Shown here piece after piece: positions 1 through 5,489 of a DNA stretch of 9,512 nucleotides; position 1 is the first letter of the stretch, and each line of letters opens with the position of its first letter. A program made the translations under genes and the position numbers. A model generated the notes under the pieces. That model saw nothing but the letters and a program-made list of their open reading frames with translations. It was not told the origin of the DNA and searched no databases. Origin of the DNA: CAZKYP01 sp964556885 (GTDB taxonomy: Bacteria; Planctomycetota; Phycisphaerae; Sedimentisphaerales; Anaerobacaceae); contig CAZKYP010000129.1 of assembly GCA_964556885.1 (NCBI GenBank), positions 1 through 9,512 of the forward strand. Direction: 5' to 3'.

Positions 1-81
1 GAAATTAAACATACCGGAGACCAACGCCAAACTAATCTTAGCCGGTGACTCGCCGATACTATATAAGTGCATAAGTCACAA

Positions 82-116
82 GGGCACAAGGCTTATGTCC
101 GTACGTTCCTGTGCTC
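82..116. other. imperfect stem-loop downstream of the tRNA gene
   Basis: GGGCACAAGG (82-91) can pair with CCTGTGCTC (108-116), giving nine base pairs with one bulged A and one G-T pair around a 16-base loop. It begins about 18 bases past the 3' end of the minus-strand tRNA, so it could help end that transcript. No long U tract follows it on the minus strand. The rest of 1-133 holds no gene I can support. Confidence 0.2.
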
Positions 117-133
117 ATATACCCTTATCAAAA

Positions 134-204
134 GCGGGCGATGAGATTTGAACTCACGACATTCACGTTGGCAACGTGACGCTCTACCACTGAGCTACGC
201 CCGC
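134..204 (-). tRNA. tRNA-Gly (anticodon GCC)
   Basis: Read on the minus strand, the 71 bases fold into a complete cloverleaf. The 7-bp acceptor stem is GCGGGCG/CGCCCGC, the D arm is GCTC/GAGC with loop AGTGGTA, and the anticodon stem is TCACG/CGTGA. The anticodon loop TTGCCAA carries GCC. The variable loop has five bases, and the T arm has loop TTCAAAT with one G-T closing pair. GCC reads the glycine codons GGC and GGT. The 3' CCA is not encoded: the next bases are TTTTGA, so CCA must be added after transcription. A good promoter lies just upstream on the same strand. Confidence 0.97.
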
Positions 205-230
205 GAAATTTACATCTTATATTATCGGTA

Positions 231-258
231 ATTATAGAGCATGTTTTCACCCATGCAA
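231..258 (-). promoter_or_regulatory. promoter of the tRNA-Gly gene
   Basis: On the minus strand, a TTGCAT -35 box (253-258) is separated by 16 bases from a perfect TATAAT -10 box (231-236). Transcription would start near 224, about 20 bases before the mature tRNA. This suits a sigma-70-type housekeeping promoter. It is called from sequence match only. Confidence 0.6.
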
Positions 259-315
259 GGGGATTTTTTTCATTTTTTTGCAATTCTCCGGCAATAATTT
301 ACACTTTTGCACCTT

Positions 316-344
316 TTGACCAAATCCTCATTTTATGCTATAAT
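316..344 (+). promoter_or_regulatory. promoter of pcm
   Basis: TTGACC (316-321) is followed after 17 bases by TATAAT (339-344), with a TG one base before the -10 box (extended -10). This is a near-consensus sigma-70-type promoter. The start site would be near 351, giving a leader of about 60 bases before the preferred start codon at 411. A second TATAAT occurs at 349-354 but has no obvious -35 partner. Confidence 0.65.
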
Positions 345-410
345 ACCATATAATCAAAATTTGTTATTAATCAATAATCATTTATCAATGGTATGTTGGG
401 GGAATGGAAG

Positions 411-1298
411 ATGAGTGCGATTAATAATAAGAAGCTAATTTGGATGGCTGTAGGTGTTCTTGCCGTATTGGGATTAATTGCAGTGTTTCTGATGGTTGAG
501 GACGGAGCCGGGACCAGGCCGGTTTTTGCTTCGCAGGAAAAGAAAGCGGACGCTAATCAGGTATCGACCGAGGTTGAGTTGTTCGATCCGAACGATAAGC
601 GGCCGCTAAAACCCGAGCATAAACACCCGGTATTCACCGAGCGGATAAAAGAACGGGCGAGTATGGTCTTCCAGCAGATTCAGGCGCGGGATGTCAACGA
701 CCCGAACGTGCTCAGGGCGATGCGAATTGTGCCGCGTCATGCATTCGTTCCGGCCAGGCAGCAGAGTCTCGCATACGAGGATTACCCGCTGCCGATAGGC
801 AATGACCAGACCATCAGTCAGCCGTACATCGTCGGTTTTATGACACAGGCCCTGAAGCTTGACCCGAATTCAAAGGTGCTGGAAATCGGGACCGGCTCCG
901 GCTATCAGGCCGCAGTTTGTGCCGAGATTGCCCGCGAAGTTTACACAATCGAGATTGTCGAGGAGCTTGCTGCAAGTGCGAAGGAGCGGCTGAAGGAATT
1001 GGGCTATCCGAATGTGTTCGTCAAGGCCGGCGACGGATTTTTCGGCTGGCCGGAACATGCACCGTTCGATGCGATTATCGGTACGGCCGCGGCAGGCCGC
1101 ATTCCGGAGAAACTTATCGACCAGCTTAAAATCGGCGGGCGAATGATACTGCCGGTAGGTGATGCACGGGGTTTTCAGTACCTTATTCTTATCACCAAGG
1201 ATGAAAACGGCAATCTGCAAAAACGAAACATCCTGCCGGTCCGCTTCGTGCCGATGACAGGTGAGATAGAAAAGCAGGAAAAAGAAACAGAAAGATAG
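411..1298 (+). CDS. pcm: protein-L-isoaspartate O-methyltransferase with N-terminal membrane segment
   Basis: This enzyme methylates L-isoaspartyl residues in damaged proteins using S-adenosylmethionine, so that they can be reset to aspartate. From the ATG at 411 it is 295 residues. A hydrophobic segment lies at about 9-28, preceded by a Lys pair and followed by Glu-Asp. Then comes a linker to about residue 70 and the complete PIMT domain. Recognisable blocks are RIVPRHAFVP (105-114), GNDQTISQP (130-138), the SAM-binding LEIGTGSGYQ (157-166) and the closing GGRMILPVG (242-250). I chose ATG 411 because GGGGGA (398-403) lies seven bases upstream. An in-frame ATG at 393 has no ribosome site and would add six residues. 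Typical cytoplasmic Pcm is about 210 residues; the excess is the N-terminal extension. The family is certain, but location outside the cytoplasm is inferred from charge distribution. Confidence 0.95.
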   Translation: MSAINNKKLIWMAVGVLAVLGLIAVFLMVEDGAGTRPVFASQEKKADANQVSTEVELFDPNDKRPLKPEHKHPVFTERIKERASMVFQQIQARDVNDPNVLRAMRIVPRHAFVPARQQSLAYEDYPLPIGNDQTISQPYIVGFMTQALKLDPNSKVLEIGTGSGYQAAVCAEIAREVYTIEIVEELAASAKERLKELGYPNVFVKAGDGFFGWPEHAPFDAIIGTAAAGRIPEKLIDQLKIGGRMILPVGDARGFQYLILITKDENGNLQKRNILPVRFVPMTGEIEKQEKETER

Positions 1299-1316
1299 CA
1301 ATCTGCAAAATATGTA

Positions 1317-1661
1317 TCAACAGGTCAGGTGAAGGGCGACAGCGACGTTTTCGCCTTTTTCGATCAATTCATTGAATTTAGAAGCCGCTTTATCAGTATT
1401 AAAAACCAGCAATTCTATATTGTTTTCCTGTAAGAGGAGGGGGATGGTTTCGGCGATTTTCATCATGCCGGATGCGCCGCAGCCGACTATCAGCATTGAT
1501 GGTTTGGATTCTATTACGGATTTGATGTCTTCTACAGCCAGCAGGTGTCCTTCTTTTCGCCACCAGTCGGACAGGACTTTGGAACCTGTGATTATACAAT
1601 CGTTGGTATAAGCCGTGCCGTCGATGACAATTCTGCCGAATTGATATGAATCTATATGCAC
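1317..1661 (-). CDS. Mth938-like / DUF498 domain protein
   Basis: This 114-residue protein matches the pattern of the Mth938/NDUFAF3/AAMDC-like fold (DUF498). The beta-rich start is M-H-I-x-S-Y-x-F-G-x-I-x-I-D-G with a D-C-I-I strand. It continues with the glycine-rich turn LIVGCGASG (57-65). It ends with a Thr-Asp-x-Ala-Ala and F-N-E-L-I helix followed by the NVAVALHLT strand. The biochemical function of bacterial members is not established. The start codon is GTG (1659-1661). No ATG lies between it and the upstream in-frame stop, and the family normally begins at this point. A GGGAA-like ribosome site is weakly visible. It converges on pcm with only 18 bases between the stop codons and no obvious terminator. 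Confidence 0.85.
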   Translation of the reverse strand: MHIDSYQFGRIVIDGTAYTNDCIITGSKVLSDWWRKEGHLLAVEDIKSVIESKPSMLIVGCGASGMMKIAETIPLLLQENNIELLVFNTDKAASKFNELIEKGENVAVALHLTC

Positions 1662-1805
1662 TTCCGCTTTTCCCGAAGTAGAAAAACAAATTTAATCCGT
1701 CGCTGATGACTGCGATTATTCTACACGGAAATTGCGGGATAAGCAAGCAGGTGTAATTAAAAAAACACTGTTATTCAACTAATGGCCGCACAAAAGGTTT
1801 TTATG

Positions 1806-2252
1806 TCAGATGTCTTTTACTAATTCGACTGCATGGTTGCACTGCGGCTGTTTGAATCTCAGTGCCTTCCAACTGAACCAGCCGCCAAAGTCGACAAGGT
1901 CTCTAAGCTGCGACTTGAAATCCGCCGCTACCTCTTTTTGCAGCTCTCGTCTGACTCTTGGCTCTATCCTGTCGGACAATTTTACCTCGATTTGTTTTGT
2001 TAATCTGGCTTCAATTTGTTTGGTCAGCCTGACTTCGATTTGTTTGGTCAGTTTCGGCTCAATCTGTTTTCTGATTTCGTCCGCGATTTCGGCTCGAAGT
2101 TCCAGTATCGTCTGTCTCCTCGCCTGCTGCCTTGATGCTTCGATTATCTGTTCTATTAGTGTCCTGTTGCATAATTTACCCTCCGCTTCTTTTACGAACT
2201 CCTCTGTACAAATTTTTTCCTTTAGTTCGCGAATCCATTCATAATCAGACAT
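1806..2252 (-). CDS. hypothetical charged protein with five 8-residue repeats
   Basis: I do not recognise this 148-residue protein. It starts M-S-D-Y-E-W-I-R-E-L and is very rich in Glu, Lys, Arg and Gln. Residues 61-100 are five consecutive octads of the form x-K-Q-I-E-x-R-L (variants at every unit). A charged stretch then leads into a Trp-containing tail at about 121-135 (G-G-W-F-S-W-K-A-L-R-F). There is no signal peptide or membrane segment, so it is probably cytoplasmic. A strong ribosome site (GGAGGT, seven bases upstream) supports both reality and start. The opposite-strand reading frame across the same bases is serine/cysteine-rich and looks like a shadow. It is flanked by gaps on both sides and appears to be transcribed alone. 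An assembly or scaffolding role would be a guess. Confidence 0.75.
   Translation of the reverse strand: MSDYEWIRELKEKICTEEFVKEAEGKLCNRTLIEQIIEASRQQARRQTILELRAEIADEIRKQIEPKLTKQIEVRLTKQIEARLTKQIEVKLSDRIEPRVRRELQKEVAADFKSQLRDLVDFGGWFSWKALRFKQPQCNHAVELVKDI
1953..2072 (-). repeat. five tandem 24-bp coding repeats
   Basis: Five in-frame 24-base units encode residues 61-100 of the 148-residue protein. The central units encode T-K-Q-I-E-V-R-L, T-K-Q-I-E-A-R-L and T-K-Q-I-E-V-K-L. The outer ones are diverged (R-K-Q-I-E-P-K-L and S-D-R-I-E-P-R-V). The DNA of the central units is nearly identical, sharing the plus-strand core TTTGTTTGGTCAG. This suggests fairly recent duplication or slippage. Confidence 0.85.
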
Positions 2253-2259
2253 TCAGACT

Positions 2260-2265
2260 ACCTCC
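2260..2265 (-). promoter_or_regulatory. ribosome binding site of the 148-residue protein
   Basis: GGAGGT on the minus strand lies seven bases before the ATG at 2250-2252. It is the best Shine-Dalgarno match in the window. It fixes the start and argues that this unrecognised frame is a genuine gene. Confidence 0.75.
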
Positions 2266-2305
2266 AACGGACCATCCAAGTGGTGCAGTTACGTATAAAA
2301 GAAAG

Positions 2306-2413
2306 ATGCAGATTTTGACCATGATCCAGATTATATTGGTTTTAAATCCCATATTCTGGCTCCTTCCATATGGAATGTTGCTATTCACCGGCATCCGTTA
2401 TGCCAAGTGTTAA
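2306..2413 (+). CDS. possible 35-residue hydrophobic peptide
   Basis: A short frame begins at ATG 2306 just after an AAAGAAAG purine run, which is a weak ribosome site. It encodes 35 residues: M-Q-I-L-T-M-I-Q followed by hydrophobic sequence and a short G-I-R-Y-A-K-C tail. The composition would form one membrane-spanning helix with a positively charged C-terminal end. The frame is open further upstream (to 2132), but that part overlaps the 148-residue gene in antisense and is unlikely to be coding. I recognise no family. It may be a small membrane peptide, the remnant of a larger gene, or a chance frame in AT-rich DNA. Confidence 0.2.
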   Translation: MQILTMIQIILVLNPIFWLLPYGMLLFTGIRYAKC

Positions 2414-2476
2414 ACGAACTCCATATCGCTATTATCGGACGATTATATGTAAATTCTTTATATATGTCCTATAAAT

Positions 2477-2494
2477 AATCAAAATATTTTGATT
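2477..2494. repeat. 18-bp perfect palindrome
   Basis: AATCAAAATATTTTGATT is exactly self-complementary. It sits in AT-rich noncoding DNA between two divergently transcribed genes, where a dimeric regulator could bind. The base composition is low in complexity, so chance remains possible. No known operator consensus is claimed. Confidence 0.5.
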
Positions 2495-2523
2495 TATTTT
2501 GTATTTTTAAATTATCAGTACTG

Positions 2524-2571
2524 AAAAACGATGTTTAGTTAAAACAAACTTTCAAAAATTGCATCGTTTTT
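2524..2571. repeat. 10-bp inverted repeat with 28-base spacer
   Basis: AAAAACGATG (2524-2533) and CATCGTTTTT (2562-2571) are perfect reverse complements. As RNA the stem would be A-U rich and end in a short U run, which is terminator-like, but the loop is long. It could also be a pair of regulator half-sites. It lies about 190 bases upstream of the zinc-ribbon gene. Confidence 0.45.
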
Positions 2572-2757
2572 GATTTAAAAATAAAATGATGTGTGAAGAT
2601 TCGTAACAATTTTTTTGTGATAATGTAGTAATACATGACGGACATAGTAATGCCATGTAGCTTATTTTGTATTTTAGAAATAAAAAAATTGGTTTCGTTA
2701 AGGAAACTGGATAAATATAAAGTGCATGGGATTCAGTTGGATTGAAAGGAAAGAAAG

Positions 2758-3174
2758 ATGTCATTATTACCATGCCCCGAATGCAGGGCGGAAATTTCCT
2801 CGAAGGCGCGATTTTGCCCGAGGTGCGGCTATCCGTTCGAGGAGGATTTGAGAAGGAGCCAGAAAAAAGAAAATGAAAAGGCCGTAATTGTGAAGGAGAA
2901 GAGGCCGGTGGGAATTTTTTTGGGAGTTATTTTATGTGTGGTTGGGTCGCTGTTATTGTTTTCACGGCATGTATGGATATTACCCTTTTATTTTCACGGT
3001 TTCAGGTGGCCCATGACCGTAGGATGGGAGATGCACAAGTATATCGGTGAGTTCTGGAGGTATATCTGGATTTCCCCTCTGCAGGTAATAGGATTATTAA
3101 TACTGTGCTTCGGGATCGCTCAGCTTATCTTCGGCTCTACAAAAATGAAAAGACATACGCCGGTTGCCTCATAA
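2758..3174 (+). CDS. zinc-ribbon, two-TM membrane protein
   Basis: This 138-residue hypothetical membrane protein opens with a zinc-ribbon knuckle pair. Cys6-Pro-Glu-Cys9 and Cys20-Pro-Arg-Cys23 should bind one zinc ion, as in zinc_ribbon_2-type heads. A charged linker (28-49) follows, then a membrane segment at about 51-69. A loop rich in aromatic residues (71-103: Trp, Phe, Tyr, His) comes next, and a second membrane segment lies at about 104-126. The C-terminal tail is short and basic. The zinc head and tail should face the cytoplasm. ATG 2758 follows the purine run AAAGGAAAGAAAG, a good ribosome site. Proteins of this layout are common and mostly uncharacterised, and the sequence does not reveal a substrate or partner. 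It appears to be monocistronic. Confidence 0.85.
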   Translation: MSLLPCPECRAEISSKARFCPRCGYPFEEDLRRSQKKENEKAVIVKEKRPVGIFLGVILCVVGSLLLFSRHVWILPFYFHGFRWPMTVGWEMHKYIGEFWRYIWISPLQVIGLLILCFGIAQLIFGSTKMKRHTPVAS

Positions 3175-3224
3175 CCAGTCTCAAAGCGGATTAGTTCAAT
3201 ATAAATACCTTCTGTAGAACGAAG

Positions 3225-3271
3225 ATGGTCGAGGGGATAAGCCCATGGAAGTCTATGCACTGCTCGACTAT
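3225..3271. terminator. intergenic hairpin between convergent genes
   Basis: ATGGTCGAG (3225-3233) pairs with CTCGACTAT (3263-3271) over nine positions including one G-T pair. A small GGG/CCC helix (3234-3236 with 3242-3244) lies inside the loop. It sits between the convergent zinc-ribbon and cupin genes, where a bidirectional terminator is expected. It has no flanking T tract, so it is not a classical intrinsic terminator. Confidence 0.25.
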
Positions 3272-3322
3272 AACATTACACTCCATCCTCATCATAAAAC
3301 AAGTCCGGGGATGACCACTAAA

Positions 3323-3670
3323 TCATCTTGTCTCACAGTTTTCGTTAATAACCGGAGTAACACAGTAGATATAAACCAGCGGCATGGTGTCTGAATTTTT
3401 GATATCGTGAGGGGTATGCGGCGGTATGTAGAGCACTTTTCCTTTGCCTACCTGATGATGTTTATTATCTTCTCCGGTTAATGCAAGGCCCTGCCCGGAC
3501 AGGAAGACGAGTACTTCCTCGTGAGCGTTTGTCGAATGTCGGCCGCAGGATTGGCCTGCCTCTAAATAAACTCTGCCGGAACGCATTCCGCAGGTTTGCG
3601 GTTTACCATTTAATATCTGCTGATATTCGACGCTGTTTTCAAGAGTGACAACAAAAGCCTCTTTCGACAT
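3323..3670 (-). CDS. small cupin-domain protein
   Basis: This 115-residue single-domain cupin is almost entirely the conserved barrel. Motif 1 reads G-x5-H45-S-T-N-A-H50-E-E52 followed by x6-G. The two His and the Glu are probable metal ligands, although the usual H-x-H spacing is stretched. Motif 2 fits G-x5-P-x-H-x2-H88-x3-N92, with His88 as the last ligand. Such proteins bind a divalent metal and act as small dioxygenases, isomerases or ligand sensors, but the substrate cannot be told here. I place the start at ATG 3670, eight bases from an AGGAG. A GTG one codon upstream is the only close alternative. It is divergent from the metal ABC transporter operon and shares its upstream region. 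Confidence 0.87.
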   Translation of the reverse strand: MSKEAFVVTLENSVEYQQILNGKPQTCGMRSGRVYLEAGQSCGRHSTNAHEEVLVFLSGQGLALTGEDNKHHQVGKGKVLYIPPHTPHDIKNSDTMPLVYIYCVTPVINENCETR

Positions 3671-3678
3671 CACAAGGT

Positions 3679-3683
3679 CTCCT
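3679..3683 (-). promoter_or_regulatory. ribosome binding site of the cupin gene
   Basis: AGGAG on the minus strand is eight bases before ATG (3668-3670) and five before the adjacent in-frame GTG (3671-3673). The spacing favours the ATG. Confidence 0.6.
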
Positions 3684-3705
3684 AAAATTTTTTTATAGTT
3701 TATAC

Positions 3706-3760
3706 TTGAAGCAGTAGCACGAATTTAATATTTTTATGCAGTATTGTGATTATAATATTG
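3706..3760 (+). promoter_or_regulatory. putative promoter and operator of the metal ABC operon
   Basis: TTGAAG (3706-3711) is spaced 17 bases from TATTTT (3729-3734). A perfect TATAAT also occurs at 3751-3756, without a clear -35 box. Overlapping these is an imperfect inverted repeat, CAGTATT (3739-3745) and AATATTG (3754-3760), with one mismatch and an 8-base spacer. A repressor bound there would block transcription, as expected for a metal-responsive Fur/Zur or MntR type switch. I cannot match it to a known box, so the regulator is inference. Either promoter places transcription start near or past the ATG at 3736, supporting translation from 3808. Confidence 0.3.
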
Positions 3761-3807
3761 TTTTTCGCGATTTCAACGAAAACATTACTTTTTTATCAGA
3801 GAAATAC

Positions 3808-4683
3808 ATGGAAACTATAGTTCTTGGGAACAAATCGAATGTTAAAAGATTTAACGAATTGATATTGATATCTCTGTTCGCTGTTTGCTGCATTTTTTCA
3901 GGCTGTAAAAATAAAGAGAATGATATTAAGCAGCCTGAGATTGCCGTGGCGAATTCTTATCTTCATGCGGTAGTAAAGGACCTCTGCGGGGATCGTCAGG
4001 ATGTTTATAATCTGGTGCCGCCGGGGATGTGTCCGGGACATTTTGACATCTCACCTTCGCAGGTTAATCGTTTGTTTAACTGTAAAATAATGTTTATTTT
4101 TGACTTTCAGGAAAATATTGAAAATACGGTACCACGAATAAAAGAGCGAGGTCTTAAGGTTTGTAAGATAGTGCCGCCGCCGGGATTGTGTATTCCTGAT
4201 ACGTATTTGAAAATTGTCGGGCAGGTTGCCGATGCCCTTTCTGAAGAAAATCCCGGCAAAAAGACACATTATGAAATGAGGCTTAAGGAAATAGAAAACC
4301 GTATCGGAAATCTAAGCCAAAAAATTCTCGAACGGATAAAAGGCTCCGGATTGCAGAATACCAGGGTGTTAACTTCGCAGCACCAGGAAGAATTTGCAAA
4401 ATGGCTCGGCTTAAATCCGGTCTCGACGTTCGCCGGCCGGGATACCGTGACACCCGCACAAATTAATGATAATCTCAAGGAGGCTGAACAGAATCAGGCG
4501 GCACTTGTTATAGCCAATAAACAGGAAGGGACGGAATTGGCGCAGGCGCTTGCCGAGCGGTTGAATGTTAAGCTTGTCGTATTCAGCAATTTTCCCGCTT
4601 CCGACGAGAGAAATGACATGCCTGCCGGATTCGATGTACTTTTGCAGTCGAATGTAAATGAATTGTATAAGGCGATGGAATAA
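3808..4683 (+). CDS. metal ABC transporter substrate-binding lipoprotein (ZnuA/TroA-like)
   Basis: This is the extracytoplasmic metal receptor of the importer encoded with the next two genes. From ATG 3808 it is 291 residues with a lipoprotein signal ending I-F-S-G-C33. The receptor domain follows, with the V-P-P-G-x-C-P-G-H78 block in place of the usual P-G-x-x-P-H. A long charged helix at about 150-178 matches the TroA-type linker, and His192 lies in T-S-Q-H-Q-E-E-F. The usual Asp-Pro-His-x-Trp block is not present; this stretch reads G-L-C-I-P-D-T-Y. The expected late acidic ligand position is F-S-N-F-P. There is no His-rich loop. The frame opens at ATG 3736, but that start lacks a ribosome site, lies within the promoter region and would bury the signal peptide. 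The ribosome site at 3808 (AGAGAA) is also weak. The stop overlaps the ATPase start. The metal is unknown: zinc or manganese by family, less certain because of the altered ligands. Confidence 0.85.
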   Translation: METIVLGNKSNVKRFNELILISLFAVCCIFSGCKNKENDIKQPEIAVANSYLHAVVKDLCGDRQDVYNLVPPGMCPGHFDISPSQVNRLFNCKIMFIFDFQENIENTVPRIKERGLKVCKIVPPPGLCIPDTYLKIVGQVADALSEENPGKKTHYEMRLKEIENRIGNLSQKILERIKGSGLQNTRVLTSQHQEEFAKWLGLNPVSTFAGRDTVTPAQINDNLKEAEQNQAALVIANKQEGTELAQALAERLNVKLVVFSNFPASDERNDMPAGFDVLLQSNVNELYKAME

Positions 4684-5486
4684 TGCCGGGTGTATCTCTG
4701 CAATTATCCGATATAATGGTGGTCCGTTCCGGAAGAAAGATACTGGATATAGACAAGCTGCACATCTTATCCGGTCAGTTTGTAAATATAATCGGAACGA
4801 ACGGAGCGGGCAAAACCACTTTACTGAAAATATTGTGCGGCCTGTTAAAACCTTCATCCGGGACGGTTTTATTCGACCGGACTTCCATAATGTCACTTTC
4901 CCGATGGAAAAGAAGCAATATAAAAAAACAGGTCGGCTATATTCCGCAGTCGGCTGAGTACAACTCAGAACTGCCGTTCACCGTGCGGGAGGTTGTGGCA
5001 ATGGGCAGGACAAGCGCAAAACCATTATTCACAAGGCTTGCGCGGATGGATTATGATTATGTTGACCGGTGGATTGACGAAATAGGGCTTGCCGATCAAC
5101 GGAATCAGACCTTTAGAAGCCTTTCAGGAGGGGAACAGCAAAAGGTGCTTATTGCCAGGGCGATGGTTCAAAATCCCAGGATTCTGATGCTCGATGAACC
5201 GACGTCGAATCTGGATTTTCATTGGAAAGGCAAAATCAGCCGCTTTGTTCGCGAATTACAGAACCAAATGAATCTGACGGTCCTTATGATTTCACATGAG
5301 ATTACTTCCATACCTCTCAATGCAGACCGGACCATCCTGCTGGATGCAGGCAGGATTATTGCCGATGGAGACACCGAACAGATTTTGACATCGGAGATGA
5401 TGGAGAATGTTTATAAATGCAGCATAAAAATTCAGGAAATGGACGGAAAGAAACACATTATTAACCGGGATACGGCGGGCTCATAG
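4683..5486 (+). CDS. metal ABC transporter ATP-binding protein (ZnuC-like)
   Basis: This 267-residue ATPase powers the metal importer from the cytoplasmic face. All nucleotide-binding elements are present: Walker A G38-T-N-G-A-G-K-T-T46, Q-loop Gln89 in Y-I-P-Q, signature L147-S-G-G-E151, Walker B I-L-M-L-D-E (167-172) and switch His205 in I-S-H-E. The A-x-G-R segment after the Q-loop (A-M-G-R, 106-109) is typical of the metal/iron importer branch. The C-terminal stretch after about 245 is a short tail. The start ATG overlaps the stop of the binding-protein gene by one base (TAATG), so the two are translationally coupled. The permease begins three bases after its stop. Family assignment is firm; zinc or manganese specificity comes from context only. 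Confidence 0.95.
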   Translation: MPGVSLQLSDIMVVRSGRKILDIDKLHILSGQFVNIIGTNGAGKTTLLKILCGLLKPSSGTVLFDRTSIMSLSRWKRSNIKKQVGYIPQSAEYNSELPFTVREVVAMGRTSAKPLFTRLARMDYDYVDRWIDEIGLADQRNQTFRSLSGGEQQKVLIARAMVQNPRILMLDEPTSNLDFHWKGKISRFVRELQNQMNLTVLMISHEITSIPLNADRTILLDAGRIIADGDTEQILTSEMMENVYKCSIKIQEMDGKKHIINRDTAGS

Positions 5487-5489
5487 TAT

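Larger units (their letters stand above)
2253..2757. other. AT-rich intergenic region without a confident gene
   Basis: About 500 bases separate the divergent starts of the 148-residue gene and the zinc-ribbon gene. The first third contains the possible 35-residue peptide. From 2414 on it is strongly AT-rich, with stops in most frames. It carries an 18-bp perfect palindrome (2477-2494) and a 10-bp inverted repeat (2524-2571). I could not find a well-spaced -35/-10 pair for the zinc-ribbon gene, although TATAAA occurs at 2716-2721. No known riboswitch or RNA family was recognised. Confidence 0.6.

Noticed and set aside
2..154. Plus-strand frame open from the left edge into the tRNA gene
   Set aside because: It ends inside the tRNA, has no visible start and no recognisable protein pattern. 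About 50 open codons can occur by chance.
134..204. tRNA gene as an integration site for a mobile element
   Set aside because: No integrase, direct repeat of the tRNA 3' end or phage-like gene is visible in the window.
870..1301. 143-residue minus-strand frame opposite pcm
   Set aside because: It lies antisense to a confident enzyme domain and its translation is low-complexity Phe/Cys/Leu-rich at the start. It is a shadow.
1748..1770. Weak inverted repeat with an A/T-rich loop after the octad-repeat gene
   Set aside because: The stem is only about six pairs with a bulge, and the T run lies in the loop rather than after the stem, so it does not look like an intrinsic terminator.
1810..2244. 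144-residue plus-strand frame opposite the octad-repeat gene
   Set aside because: It is serine-, cysteine- and leucine-rich, as expected for the reverse of a Lys/Glu/Gln repeat, and has no ribosome site. The minus-strand frame has a strong one.
2552..2773. 73-residue minus-strand frame in the AT-rich gap
   Set aside because: It starts inside the zinc-ribbon gene, spans the inverted repeat and has the composition of translated AT-rich noncoding DNA.
4411..4896. 161-residue minus-strand frame across the binding-protein/ATPase junction
   Set aside because: It is antisense to two confident genes and has no family features.
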